From Burkholderia sp. PAMC 26561 (GTDB taxonomy: Bacteria; Pseudomonadota; Gammaproteobacteria; Burkholderiales; Burkholderiaceae), in the NCBI RefSeq assembly GCF_001557535.2, contig NZ_CP014308.1, positions 248,001 to 312,000 of the forward strand: a stretch of 64,000 bases of DNA. Direction: 5' to 3'. Position numbers and translations under genes: made by a program. Positions 8,214 through 16,922 of the stretch are shown piece by piece (positions within the stretch are counted from its first letter, which is position 1; each line of letters opens with the position of its first letter). A model generated the notes under the pieces. That model searched no databases. It saw nothing but the letters and a program-made list of their open reading frames with translations, and was not told the DNA's origin.

Positions 8214-8852
8214 TCATTTTATTTCAGTGACGAAGCTATCGCGACTACGCCGGACTTTTTTCAGGTTCACGAGCCAATCACCTTCGGCCGCCCGATAACC
8301 TAACGGTAGCATGACGACGCTACGCAACTTCTTTGATTTCAAATTGAGGATCTCATCGACTGCTGCTGGGTCGAATCCTTCCATCGGGGTAGCGTCAACC
8401 TCTTCGAAAGCCGCAGTAATCAAGGCAACTCCTAAGGCGATGTAAGCCTGTCGTGCGGCGGCCTGATGGTTAGCCTCCGCTCCTCGATTGGCGACGATGC
8501 CAAGCAACATCTGGCGGTAATTTTCCCAACCCTCGTTTTTCAAACCTCGGACTTCGTTCGTCAGGTCGAACATCATATCGACTCGATCAGGCGTGATGTC
8601 GTCCCATGCAGCGAATATCAGAAGGTGGGAACAGTCGGTCACTTGAGCTTGGTCCCAGGCCACGGTTCGAATCTTTGCGCGGATATCGGCGTTGCTGACT
8701 ACAATCAATTCAAACGGTTGGAGCCCGCTTGAGGTAGGTGCCAGCCGCACAGCTTCAATGATACGTTCGAGTTTTTCGACAGGCACGCTTTTCTTTGCAT
8801 CGAACTTTTTGGTCGCATAGCGCCACGTTAGTCTTTCATCTACGGTCGTCAT
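8214..8852 (-). CDS. NAD(P)H-dependent nitroreductase (NfsB-like)
   Basis: 212 residues, close to E. coli NfsB. The N-terminal RYATKKFDAKK and the following RLAPTSSGLQPFELIVV contribute the FMN-binding surface. The C-terminal block LPLGYRAAEGDWL is also typical. It reduces nitroaromatics, quinones or related electrophiles using FMN. The start is supported by an AGGGA-type site on the minus strand. It shares the neighbourhood with quinone oxidoreductase, SDR and catalase genes, which suggests an electrophile or oxidative stress theme. No regulator is directly attached. Confidence 0.92.
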   Translation of the reverse strand: MTTVDERLTWRYATKKFDAKKSVPVEKLERIIEAVRLAPTSSGLQPFELIVVSNADIRAKIRTVAWDQAQVTDCSHLLIFAAWDDITPDRVDMMFDLTNEVRGLKNEGWENYRQMLLGIVANRGAEANHQAAARQAYIALGVALITAAFEEVDATPMEGFDPAAVDEILNLKSKKLRSVVMLPLGYRAAEGDWLVNLKKVRRSRDSFVTEIK

Positions 8853-8952
8853 TACTTTTCCCTGAGGGAGATTTGCAAGCAGACAGCGTCAGCGACGCTC
8901 CCGCGGTGATACCCTTCATGCGCCCGCAGGTTAAATTGCGGGCTGCAAAAAG

Positions 8953-9155
8953 GGCGATTGGTTTCCTGCCCGAATGTCGGCGGTCACATGCGTACACGGG
9001 TCGGACACAATGCCCACACAACGCGGTTGTTTGAGTGGATCAAGGAGAGAACCTAAGGTCGACGTCGGACGGATCTACCCGCTACCCGCCGCATCGCGCG
9101 CTCAGTTGGTTACTCACTCGGGGCGCGCGGCAGGAGCATCACGTTGCGTCCATAG
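8953..9155 (+). pseudogene. Remnant of quinone oxidoreductase 3' end
   Basis: Aligns to the last ~200 bp of the intact oxidoreductase (about 6090-6295). Shared blocks include ATTGGTTTCCT, CACACAACGC, TTGTTTGANTGGATCAAGG and GTTGCGTCCATA, after which both copies end in a stop. The reading frame is broken by indels and the upstream 80% of the gene is absent. It has the same strand as the intact copy 2.7 kb away. Confidence 0.8.
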
Positions 9156-9326
9156 ACATCAATTATGTGGTCCTTGTAGTGCGCCAAATTACTCGAGGGG
9201 GAGTTCTAACGCAAGGCCCACAGCGACACGCAATCGTGATTGTCTCTGGCTATGGCCAGCATGTTTAAGCTTTATCGCCGGGATACGCAACATCGAGCAC
9301 GACCATGTTGTGCAACGGGTCAGGGT

Positions 9327-9349
9327 CACGGCCACCCACCGTGGCCGTG
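9327..9349. other. Hairpin downstream of amidohydrolase
   Basis: Perfect inverted repeat CACGGCCAC-CCACC-GTGGCCGTG, ~90 bp beyond the amidohydrolase stop on the minus strand. There is no T-tract, so it is at best a weak transcript end or an RNA-stabilising hairpin. Confidence 0.4.
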
Positions 9350-9439
9350 TTGGTGACAAACCCGCCGCGCAAAGATGTCGAAATTATATGCATTTAAGTA
9401 GTCCTACCCGGCGCTTCCCTACTGCCGCCTCGCTGAACA

Positions 9440-10810
9440 TTATTTTCCTGTCCACGCCTGCGGCTTCTCTCCGGCTAATTGAGGAAATTTCTCTTCGAGC
9501 ACGTCCGGGTTGTAGCCGGCGGCTTCAAACAGGTGAGAGAGTGACGCCTCAGCGGCACGGCGCACTTTGCCTTGATCAACGTCCACGAGTTTGCCCTCGA
9601 ACTTCCGAAAATGTCCGGCGACCATGACGGCGTCAACATGTGAGCGATCGGCTGCATGCACGACAGTACCGAACGCGTTGTTGGAGGGGAACAGACTAAT
9701 ATTGTCAGTGCGAATAAGGATAAGGTCAGCTTGCTTACCTGGTGTCAGGCTTCCTATGCGATGGTCCAATCCAGCACAACGTGCGCCATCGATAGTCGCC
9801 GCCTCGAGAATGGATCTGACGGTAACGGGTGACGGCGCGGCGGCGTCGTTTTGATAGCGGCGGCTCTGCGCAATTGCACGCTGCAACGAAAAAGCCACGC
9901 GCATTTCGGAAAACATGTCGCCGCCGTAGGCCGTTTCCAGATCGGTACCGATTCCCGGGCGAAGACCATGGTCAATGGCGGCCTGATAAGCGAAAACCCC
10001 GCCTGCCAATGCATATTGCGCGTCTGAGCGCGGGTCGACGGTGATACTTACCCCTGCATCAGCAAAGACCTGCCATGCTGAATCGGGAAGGCTGGTGCAA
10101 TGGTTGAATATGTTGCTTGGGTTAAGCAAACCCACCATTTGATCAAGCATTGGTGCCATCGGATCGAGGAATTCCGAAAGGGTGCGCAGACCCACGCGGC
10201 TGGCCAAGGCCCATATTGTCGGATCGGGCTGGCAAAAGATGCCGAGCGTGAGCAATTGATCATCCGACGCGAAGCGTTCGGCTTTGAGACGCTCGAGGTC
10301 GTGTGGCCAGTGTTCAGCCCAGCTCCCCGCGAGCGGGCGACCAGGCATATGGAGTGCGCGCAAGCCTGCTTCCTGAAGCGCGTCGATGCAGGCGTCCGTG
10401 TGTTCAGGGCTACGCGCATTATGAGAGGCGTCAACGACGGTGGTCGTTCCACTATCCAAACAGCTCAACGCTGTCAGAAGGTTACCTATGTACATGTCCT
10501 CGGGGCGATAGAACTTGCCCAGCGTAAAGTGGGTCGCGTCGATATAGTCGCCCAGGGTATCCACGTTAGGCATCAAGCGGCGAAGGGTGCCCTGCCAAGC
10601 GTGGCGATGGGCATCCACGAATCCCGGCAGCACAATCGCATCGCTAGCCTCGATCACCTGTGCTTCGCCGACCTGCAGATCAACGCCGACCGCGGCGATT
10701 TTGTCGCCCTCTACCAAAACATCGCCGCGAGTAAAATCGCCGAGTTTCCGGTCCATTGTGAGCACGGTGGCTCCTTTAAACAGAATGCGTTGCTGTGTCT
10801 TCGTAGTCAT
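9440..10810 (-). CDS. Amidohydrolase-family deaminase/chlorohydrolase-like protein
   Basis: 456 residues. N-terminal beta-sandwich, then the metal-binding HxH at residues 68 and 70 in FVDAHRHAWQ, the NHCTSLPDS histidine, and GTDLETAYGGDMF with the catalytic Asp. The C-terminal LTPGKQADLILI is the usual closing motif. The family (AtzA/TrzN/SsnA/guanine deaminase relatives) hydrolyses amino or halo groups on heterocycles; the substrate cannot be fixed from sequence. It is divergent from an HxlR-type regulator, with an imperfect dyad in the shared promoter region, so it is probably under that regulator's control. Confidence 0.85.
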   Translation of the reverse strand: MTTKTQQRILFKGATVLTMDRKLGDFTRGDVLVEGDKIAAVGVDLQVGEAQVIEASDAIVLPGFVDAHRHAWQGTLRRLMPNVDTLGDYIDATHFTLGKFYRPEDMYIGNLLTALSCLDSGTTTVVDASHNARSPEHTDACIDALQEAGLRALHMPGRPLAGSWAEHWPHDLERLKAERFASDDQLLTLGIFCQPDPTIWALASRVGLRTLSEFLDPMAPMLDQMVGLLNPSNIFNHCTSLPDSAWQVFADAGVSITVDPRSDAQYALAGGVFAYQAAIDHGLRPGIGTDLETAYGGDMFSEMRVAFSLQRAIAQSRRYQNDAAAPSPVTVRSILEAATIDGARCAGLDHRIGSLTPGKQADLILIRTDNISLFPSNNAFGTVVHAADRSHVDAVMVAGHFRKFEGKLVDVDQGKVRRAAEASLSHLFEAAGYNPDVLEEKFPQLAGEKPQAWTGK

Positions 10811-10847
10811 GAGAATTCCTTAGGATGAACGTTGAATGGTATCAGCT

Positions 10848-10891
10848 GGTAACCTAGTGTAAAATACGCACCTTGACGACACTAAGTCACC
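10848..10891. promoter_or_regulatory. Candidate HxlR operator between divergent genes
   Basis: GGTAACCTAGTGT (10848-10860) and ACACTAAGTCACC (10879-10891) form an inverted repeat with 11 of 13 positions matching, separated by 18 bp. It lies between the amidohydrolase start and the ATG of the HxlR gene and is well placed for autoregulation and control of both directions. Binding is inferred. Confidence 0.5.
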
Positions 10892-10908
10892 TTGAGGAAA
10901 CCGCACGT

Positions 10909-11307
10909 ATGTCCAAATTGTTCGATATAACGCTTCGCGAGGATCGGGTTTTACTCGATCTTCTTGGTGATAAGTGGACAATTCTGGTGTTCGGCTCACT
11001 TTGCGATCACCAAGGGCGCCGGCGTTTCAATGCGATACGTCGCGATATCTCGGGCATTTCACAAAAAAGTCTGATCCAGTGTTTGCGGCGCCTGGAGCGA
11101 AATGGACTCGTTAAACGGCACGTAATCGATACCGCTCCCCTTGGCGTTGAATACTCGTTCACCGAACTCGGGCGTACGCTGAACGAGCCAGTCAGCAGTT
11201 TGCTTGCGTGGACTGCAGCGTACGGGGGCGCGGTGCGAGCCGCCCAAAATGCGCATGACGAGCGGATCTCGACGTTCGAGCAGCGGGACAGCCGACAGTC
11301 TGCCTAG
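10909..11307 (+). CDS. HxlR-family transcriptional regulator
   Basis: 132 residues from the ATG at 10909, preceded by GAGGAAA at 8-nt spacing; an upstream in-frame TTG at 10873 lies inside the dyad and is less likely. The winged-helix HxlR signature is clear: LLGDKWTILVFGSLCD, RRFNAIRRDISGISQKSL and RLERNGLVKRHV. HxlR proteins are small dimeric regulators often sensing electrophiles or redox state and controlling a divergent enzyme gene, here the amidohydrolase. The usual N-terminal redox Cys is absent; the only Cys residues are in SLCD and near QCLRR. Confidence 0.9.
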   Translation: MSKLFDITLREDRVLLDLLGDKWTILVFGSLCDHQGRRRFNAIRRDISGISQKSLIQCLRRLERNGLVKRHVIDTAPLGVEYSFTELGRTLNEPVSSLLAWTAAYGGAVRAAQNAHDERISTFEQRDSRQSA

Positions 11308-11463
11308 CTCGAGGCATTCATTGTCAACACCGACCTGGCGTGCGAACCCGCGGATCAACGCCTAGAACATTTTGGGGTACACGCTGGTAGATCTGGGCAT
11401 ACCCGCACTCTTCCCCTGAGGGAAGTCGGGCTGATCTGACAAAACGGGACCTCTCGCCGGATC

Positions 11464-12297
11464 CTATCCGTTGAAGTCGGTGCTACGGCTTACCGCTTCA
11501 TACTCGGCATATTCCGATTGCTGTGCGTCAAGACTAGCGACAATGGCAGGATAGGCGTCGCTACCAAGAATCAAACGGTGCGGTTTGTTGTCGGCCGCAA
11601 CCATGTCAATGATGACTTTCGCTGCTTTTTCCGGATCGCCCGGATAGACGCTCTCGCCGGCGCTCGAAACAAATTGGCGGAAGGCTCCCGCAGTATCAGC
11701 ATATGCCTCGATCTGCTCGCTCATCCGGTTGCGCTGTACAATCCCGGTTCTGAAGCCGCCAGGTTCAACAAGCATGACGCGAATGCCAAGTGGTTCTACC
11801 TCTTGCCACAGCGCTTCCGTAAGCCCTTCTAAGGCAAACTTGCTTGCAGCGTAATAGCCCATGCCGGCATAGCTGACCACACCCGCCATTGACGAGATGT
11901 TGATGATGGTACCTTGACGATGACGGCGCATACCCGGCAACACAGCTCGAATCAGGTTCGCAGCCCCGAAAAAGTTGGTATCGAATTGCCATCTGATATC
12001 GTCTTCGCTTCCTTCTTCAACAGCCGCCAGATAGCCAACTCCCGCGTTGTTCACCAAGACATCAATCGCACCAAACCGGGCCTCAGCTTCTCGAACTACG
12101 CGCTCTATATCATTGCCTTTTGTAACATCTAGGGACGCGACAAGTGCGGTTTCAGGATATGCGCTGAGTAGTCCCTCAAGCGCTACCGTGTTACGAGCAG
12201 TAAGCACAACTCGGTTGCCATGGCGGAGCGCTGCGCTGGCTAAAGCGTAACCCAAACCACTTGAACAACCAGTAATCAACCAGACTGGACGGGACAT
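11464..12297 (-). CDS. SDR-family oxidoreductase
   Basis: 277 residues, a classical short-chain dehydrogenase. It has the NAD(P)-binding TGCSSGLGYAL near the N-terminus, the structural NNAG, catalytic Ser in INISSMAG and the YxxxK pair in YYAASK. The FFGAANLIRAVLPGMRR segment and C-terminal LILGSDAY place it in the subgroup often annotated as SDR with an AraC, HxlR or TetR neighbour. Substrate unknown. It is convergent with the HxlR gene. A truncated duplicate of its 5' end is at 6609-6835. Confidence 0.92.
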   Translation of the reverse strand: MSRPVWLITGCSSGLGYALASAALRHGNRVVLTARNTVALEGLLSAYPETALVASLDVTKGNDIERVVREAEARFGAIDVLVNNAGVGYLAAVEEGSEDDIRWQFDTNFFGAANLIRAVLPGMRRHRQGTIINISSMAGVVSYAGMGYYAASKFALEGLTEALWQEVEPLGIRVMLVEPGGFRTGIVQRNRMSEQIEAYADTAGAFRQFVSSAGESVYPGDPEKAAKVIIDMVAADNKPHRLILGSDAYPAIVASLDAQQSEYAEYEAVSRSTDFNG

Positions 12298-12620
12298 GAA
12301 AACTCCTAACTATTGTGAGTATTGATGCGACGCACGCTCCCTTGTTAAGAGTTGCGAAAAGCGCATCCAATCGACCCTCGATGTCGTTTGAGACGGGAGT
12401 CCCTCGTGCAAGATGGTCGAATTGGATTTACCGGAGAGGGTGTGCCGCGACGCCGCACCCATGACTCGTCGACATCTTCTTTTGGCATCGTCTTGGGGAG
12501 TGCATTTGTCTATGCACCCGTGCTCCCAAACGTGCCGATTAAACAAGAACGCTATAAGACAACACGCCCATCGCGCATTAAGATGTCAGCGTTCGTACGT
12601 TTGACGGGTTGCAAGGCGCT
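12298..12620. other. Intergenic region between two SDR genes, partly repeated at 6752-6835
   Basis: Contains the promoter region of the first SDR. Bases ~12354-12450 match 6752-6835 (shared ATCGACCNTCGANGTCGTTTG), showing that the duplication of the SDR 5' end included this upstream DNA. No gene is supported. Confidence 0.5.
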
Positions 12621-13409
12621 TCATTTTTGATAACGCTCGGCTGCGTGTTCCTGACCGAAGTTAGGCAACATCGCCTGTCGCGCCGCATCAAAGTCAAGCC
12701 ACTGCTGAGCGTCGGGCAAGGGCGGAATTGTGATCAACTCGCGACGGTCGAACCCGACCAGGGCAGCGTCGACGAGGTCGGCAACTTCCATGAGCCCCTG
12801 AACCGCAGCAATATTGTGTCCGGCGCGTTCCCAGATTTCAGTCCGTGTGGCTGCGGGCATCACCGCTTGCACATACACGCCACGCGAACCCAACTCGGCA
12901 TGCAACGACTGGGAATAGGTCAGCACGAAAGCCTTCGTCGCCGAATACACGCCAAGCGGATACTCGGGTGCGAGCGCGAGCACTGAAGAGATATTTACAA
13001 TAGTGCCGGCTCCGTTTGCCACGAATCGCTTTACCACCGCCGAGCTCAAGCGCATCACAGCCGTAATGTGAAGTTGGATCAGAAACTCTTGCTGATCGAC
13101 AGTGGTCGCTTGAAATCCGCCCGGTGCTGTAGCACCCGCGTTGTTGATAAGAATATCGATCGAATCGTCGTCTTGAAGGCGGCGTTCCACGTGAGCGAGG
13201 TCTTCGCGCTCAGTCAGATCGGCCTTTAGCACGTCGACCGATACGCCATGCTCGCTGCGTAGGCGCGCGGCTGCCTGTTCGAGGCGGTCCAGATCGCGTG
13301 CGACTAACACGAGATTGTGTCCTCGTTTGGCAAAGCGCTCGGCGTAGGTTGCACCAATGCCGCTTGAGGCACCGGTGATCAGGACGGTGGATGGTGTTGT
13401 AAGTGTCAT
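12621..13409 (-). CDS. SDR-family oxidoreductase (DltE-like)
   Basis: 262 residues from the ATG at 13409. The frame is open further upstream, but this Met starts the canonical N-terminus TTPSTVLITGASSGIG. NNAG, the Ser of IVNISSVLAL and YSATK complete the catalytic set. The C-terminus resembles the DltE/YqjQ-like cytosolic SDR subgroup. Substrate unknown. It lies ~110 bp from the catalase stop on the same strand, so co-transcription with catalase is possible. Confidence 0.9.
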   Translation of the reverse strand: MTLTTPSTVLITGASSGIGATYAERFAKRGHNLVLVARDLDRLEQAAARLRSEHGVSVDVLKADLTEREDLAHVERRLQDDDSIDILINNAGATAPGGFQATTVDQQEFLIQLHITAVMRLSSAVVKRFVANGAGTIVNISSVLALAPEYPLGVYSATKAFVLTYSQSLHAELGSRGVYVQAVMPAATRTEIWERAGHNIAAVQGLMEVADLVDAALVGFDRRELITIPPLPDAQQWLDFDAARQAMLPNFGQEHAAERYQK

Positions 13410-13518
13410 CGAATTTCTCAAAAAAGATTGATAGGGAGACATTCGCAATCGCCTCGATTGCGAATGTCTCAGTTGCGGCAAGCCGGGATACAGCGTATTC
13501 GCAGATGCAGCGAGCTTC

Positions 13519-14970
13519 TCAGGGCAACCTGCTTTCCAGCGCTTCGATCGCGCTGGCTACGCCCTCGCCGTATCGCGCGTCGGCTCTTTTACAGTGCTTG
13601 ATATGGAGTTCCTTGACAGGTACCGACACGCCTTTCATCGCGCGCGCGGTGTTGTCAAACAGCGCCTGTTGTTGTTCCGCGCTCATGCTGCGGAACAAAT
13701 TGCCGGGCTGGGAGTAATAGTCGTCATCAACGCGGTGATTCCAGTGGTCAGCCGCTCCCTCAAGTGACAAGGGGGGTTCACGGAAATCGGGTTGTTCCTG
13801 CCATTCGCCTCGAGTGTTCGGCTCGTACGGCGTAGCGCCCCCCATATTCGCATCGACTCGCATCAAGCCGTCGCGATGGTAACTATGAACGTATCGGGCC
13901 CCGCGCGGCGCGTTCACTGGGATTTGATGGTAATTGACGCTTAAGCGATAGCGTTGAGCGTCCCCGTATGCGAAAAGACGCCCCTGCAGCATTTTGTCGG
14001 GCGAGAAGCTGATGCCTGGAACCACATTGGCCGGCGCAAAGGCGGCTTGTTCCACGTCAGCGAAATGGTTCTCGGGATTGCGGTTTAACTCCATGAAGCC
14101 AACTTCGATCAACGGATAGTCGCTTTTTGGCCAGACCTTCGTCAAATCGAACGGATTAATATTATAGGTAGCCGCTTCGTCTTCCGGCATGATCTGGACC
14201 GACAACGTCCACCTCGGGAAGTCCTTGCGTTCGATCGATTCGTACAGGTCACGATGGTGCGTTTCACGATCACTACCGGCAGCGCTCTCGGCTTGCGCAT
14301 CCGTCAAGTTCCAAATGCCTTGCTGCGTGCGGAAGTGAAATTTCACCCAAAAGCGTCGGTTCGCTGCATTGATGAAACTGTAAGTGTGGCTGCCAAACCC
14401 GTGCATGTGTCGGAACGTTTTGGGAAGTCCGCGGTCACTCATGACTATCGTAACTTGATGGAGCGCTTCAGGAAGTTGTGTCCAGAAATCCCAGTTATTT
14501 TGGGCGCTTCGCAGACCGGTTCGGGGGTCGCGCTTGATTGCGTGGTTCAGATCGGGGAACTTCAGCGGATCGCGCAGGAAAAAAACAGGCGTGTTGTTTC
14601 CGACAAGATCCCAGTTGCCTTGTTCTGTGTAGAACTTCATGGAAAACCCACGAATGTCGCGTTCGGCGTCGGCCGCGCCCCGTTCACCTGCAACGGTTGA
14701 GAAGCGCGTGAACATCTCGGTCGTCTTTCCGATTTCAGAAAAAATGTTTGCTTTGGTGTACTGAGTGATGTCATGCGTCACGGTAAAGGTTCCAAACGCA
14801 CCGGATCCTTTTGCATGCATACGACGTTCGGGAATGACCTCGCGATCGAAATGCGCGAGCTTTTCCAGAAACCATACGTCTTCCAATAACGCCGGACCGC
14901 GCGGCCCCGCGGTGCGTATGTTTTGATTGTCCGCAACTGGTGCGCCAAATGCGGTAGTTAATTTGTTCAC
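13519..14970 (-). CDS. katA: Monofunctional haem catalase (small-subunit clade)
   Basis: 483 residues with all catalase landmarks: active-site motif [18 protein letters not shown] (essential His52), the distal Asn in the [13 protein letters not shown] block, and proximal haem ligand Tyr in [12 protein letters not shown] near residue 335. It decomposes hydrogen peroxide in the cytoplasm. The length fits small-subunit catalases, with no C-terminal flavodoxin-like domain. Translation starts at GTG 14970 with AGGA 7 nt upstream. A strong 8-bp dyad directly upstream suggests regulated expression. Which catalase paralogue this is (KatA or KatB) cannot be told from the window. Confidence 0.95.
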   Translation of the reverse strand: MNKLTTAFGAPVADNQNIRTAGPRGPALLEDVWFLEKLAHFDREVIPERRMHAKGSGAFGTFTVTHDITQYTKANIFSEIGKTTEMFTRFSTVAGERGAADAERDIRGFSMKFYTEQGNWDLVGNNTPVFFLRDPLKFPDLNHAIKRDPRTGLRSAQNNWDFWTQLPEALHQVTIVMSDRGLPKTFRHMHGFGSHTYSFINAANRRFWVKFHFRTQQGIWNLTDAQAESAAGSDRETHHRDLYESIERKDFPRWTLSVQIMPEDEAATYNINPFDLTKVWPKSDYPLIEVGFMELNRNPENHFADVEQAAFAPANVVPGISFSPDKMLQGRLFAYGDAQRYRLSVNYHQIPVNAPRGARYVHSYHRDGLMRVDANMGGATPYEPNTRGEWQEQPDFREPPLSLEGAADHWNHRVDDDYYSQPGNLFRSMSAEQQQALFDNTARAMKGVSVPVKELHIKHCKRADARYGEGVASAIEALESRLP

Positions 14971-14991
14971 AATAGATCCTGTAGGGGCGTG

Positions 14992-15022
14992 GCGTCGACC
15001 AGGAGTCGACGCAAACTGTCAA
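14992..15022 (-). promoter_or_regulatory. Catalase promoter region with perfect dyad
   Basis: GCGTCGAC-CAGGA-GTCGACGC (14992-15012) is a perfect 8-bp inverted repeat lying 22-43 bp upstream of the catalase GTG. A TTGACA -35-like hexamer on the minus strand (15022-15017) abuts it, so the dyad occupies the -10/spacer zone. This fits a repressor site. No OxyR-type motif was recognised. Confidence 0.45.
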
Positions 15023-15577
15023 TTTAAGAAAATGCAGCTGCTTCCAACGGCGCGGGCCACGCGACGTACGACTAGATGATCGAAATCCAGTATCGGATCA
15101 AGATCGAAGTATCGCAACGCTCAACGGACGGCGAATGCTGCCAACCATACGTGGACTCCTGCCATCGCCCCACACGAACCGTCGCCTGAGGCTTAAAGTT
15201 GCGCTTAGCCAGACCTGAAACAATTTGTTCAACGTCCGTATTGACGACGACTACCAACGCTTAAAAATGAATCGGTCGAAAGCACGTCAAGACATCTAAG
15301 ATAAGTAGAACCGGAAGCGTTAGAAGGACTTTAAGAGGATTTCACACGGATAACCAATCCGATCGCGCCAATCTAGCATCGCTACATGGCCGAGCTTTTT
15401 GGTACCCGTTGGTCTGCCGAAACGCAAGGACGCTCCGGCGCTGGGAGATCCCGATCGCTTTGCTACACTTTTTCACCAGCTTGGCGCCAGGCTCGGAAAA
15501 AGAGGAACGAGCACGCAAACGCCAACCTTCCGGATTCTTCGTAAGGTACGCACGCAACTTTTCATCAGGAGGTTTGA
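15023..15577. other. Intergenic region upstream of methyltransferase
   Basis: Short frames (a 61-codon minus-strand frame at 15072-15257 and overlapping frames at 15342-15629) have no recognisable family or ribosome-binding site. A clear AGGAGG at 15567-15572 belongs to the methyltransferase. Confidence 0.4.
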
Positions 15578-16378
15578 ATGACGATGTCAAAAGGGGAGCA
15601 GCCCATTCGTTTTGACGACGGAGCCGCATACGAGCGGGGCATGGGAATCTGGAGTCAGTTGGTCGCCAATGAGTTTCTAGACTGGCTTGCCCTGCCGCAT
15701 GGGAAGAGGTGGATAGATGTTGGATGCGGTAACGGTGCCTTCACCGAATCGTTGATCAGTCGCTGTATGCCACACGAAACTCAGGCAATTGACCAGTCTG
15801 AAGACCAACTAGATTTCGCCCGCAAACGGAAGGCTGTTGGTAGTGCAGTCTTCCAGCAGGCCGACGCGATGGCGCTGCCATTTGATGATGACCGCTTCGA
15901 TGCCGCTGTAATGGCTCTTGTGATTTTCTTCGTCCCGAACCCCGCTGGAGGGGTTGCTGAAATGACTCGTGTGGTCAGGCCTGGCGGCCTAGTTGCTGCT
16001 TACGCATGGGACATTGCCGGTGGCGGGCTCCCGTTTGAGCCCATTCGCTCTGAACTCGCCCGTATGAGCGTGAAGTTACCGATGCCCCCTCAAGCCGAGG
16101 TCTCGGGGCTAAAGGCGCTGCAAAGGGTTTGGGCCGCCTCTGGCCTCGAGTCCGTAGAGACCCGGGTGATCTCGGTGCAACGGATCTTCGGCAACTTCGA
16201 TGAGTTTTGGAGCACTAGCATGCTGATTGGGGGTCTTGCTGAGACAGTGGCCGCGATGGCTTCCAGCAGGGCCGAATTACTAAGATGGCGCGTTCGCACT
16301 CTCATGCGAACCAACGAGGTCGGCCAGATCGTTTGTGACGCGAAAGCCAATGCGGTTCGTGGTCTCGTGCCAATGTAG
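15578..16378 (+). CDS. Class I SAM-dependent methyltransferase
   Basis: 266 residues, start chosen 5 nt after AGGAGG. Motif I is RWIDVGCGNGAFTE near residues 44-57, followed by an acidic AIDQSEDQ for the SAM ribose and DAMALPFDDDRFDAAVMALV (motifs II/III), the usual order of UbiE/Methyltransf_11 proteins. Acceptor substrate unknown; such standalone enzymes methylate small molecules. It appears monocistronic, with a hairpin 170 bp downstream. Confidence 0.88.
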   Translation: MTMSKGEQPIRFDDGAAYERGMGIWSQLVANEFLDWLALPHGKRWIDVGCGNGAFTESLISRCMPHETQAIDQSEDQLDFARKRKAVGSAVFQQADAMALPFDDDRFDAAVMALVIFFVPNPAGGVAEMTRVVRPGGLVAAYAWDIAGGGLPFEPIRSELARMSVKLPMPPQAEVSGLKALQRVWAASGLESVETRVISVQRIFGNFDEFWSTSMLIGGLAETVAAMASSRAELLRWRVRTLMRTNEVGQIVCDAKANAVRGLVPM

Positions 16379-16922
16379 CTCGCATGCTCGGGCCGGACGG
16401 GCCGTCGCCCGCCTTGGCACGTGTGTCTATGTCATGCCATGCCATCCTCGCTTGAGAAGTCGGTACCGGTATCTTGGGACTTGGCATGCCTGTGAACAAA
16501 ACCTGTTGGGGCGAGCAGGTAACTGTTCGACTCGCGCGGCCGAGCGGTGCATCGGACATAGCCGATGCACCGTCGCTTACTGATTAAACGTTAGATCGGC
16601 TTTGAGACGATGACATTGTAAATGGAGACGATTGCACTACTCGCTCGGGGCGGGATGCACGGATAATTGCTCGTATCGGCGCTGCTGTGGACCGCCGCGC
16701 TTTTAAGAAGAAACATGATGCTGAGCCTTGTCAAGTATCGACCCGAGCACTGTTTGTCTACCCAGGCTGGCCAACGAATATATTATTTTCAAGGTCAATA
16801 TAGACCGGCCGTTCAGCGCCTGGGCACGGCGGGGAGAAACTTAACGACTTACCTGCTTTAATGTCTTCGCGGTCCACTCCGGCGGATCAGGTGATGAAAA
16901 CAAATACTGTTGGAGCTGAGAG
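16379..16922. other. Intergenic region containing a strong hairpin
   Basis: No gene supported. It contains the perfect 11-bp inverted repeat listed at 16545-16572 and, toward the end, an AT-rich stretch (16780-16800) likely to hold the promoter of the TehA-like gene. Confidence 0.4.
16545..16572. terminator. Strong hairpin, possible terminator
   Basis: CGGTGCATCGG-ACATAG-CCGATGCACCG is a perfect 11-bp GC-rich stem. It lacks a T-run afterwards, so it may act as a weak or Rho-assisted terminator between the methyltransferase and transporter genes. Confidence 0.4.

Noticed and set aside
10100..10828. 242-codon plus-strand frame opposite the amidohydrolase
   Set aside because: Antisense shadow of a clear amidohydrolase gene in GC-rich DNA.
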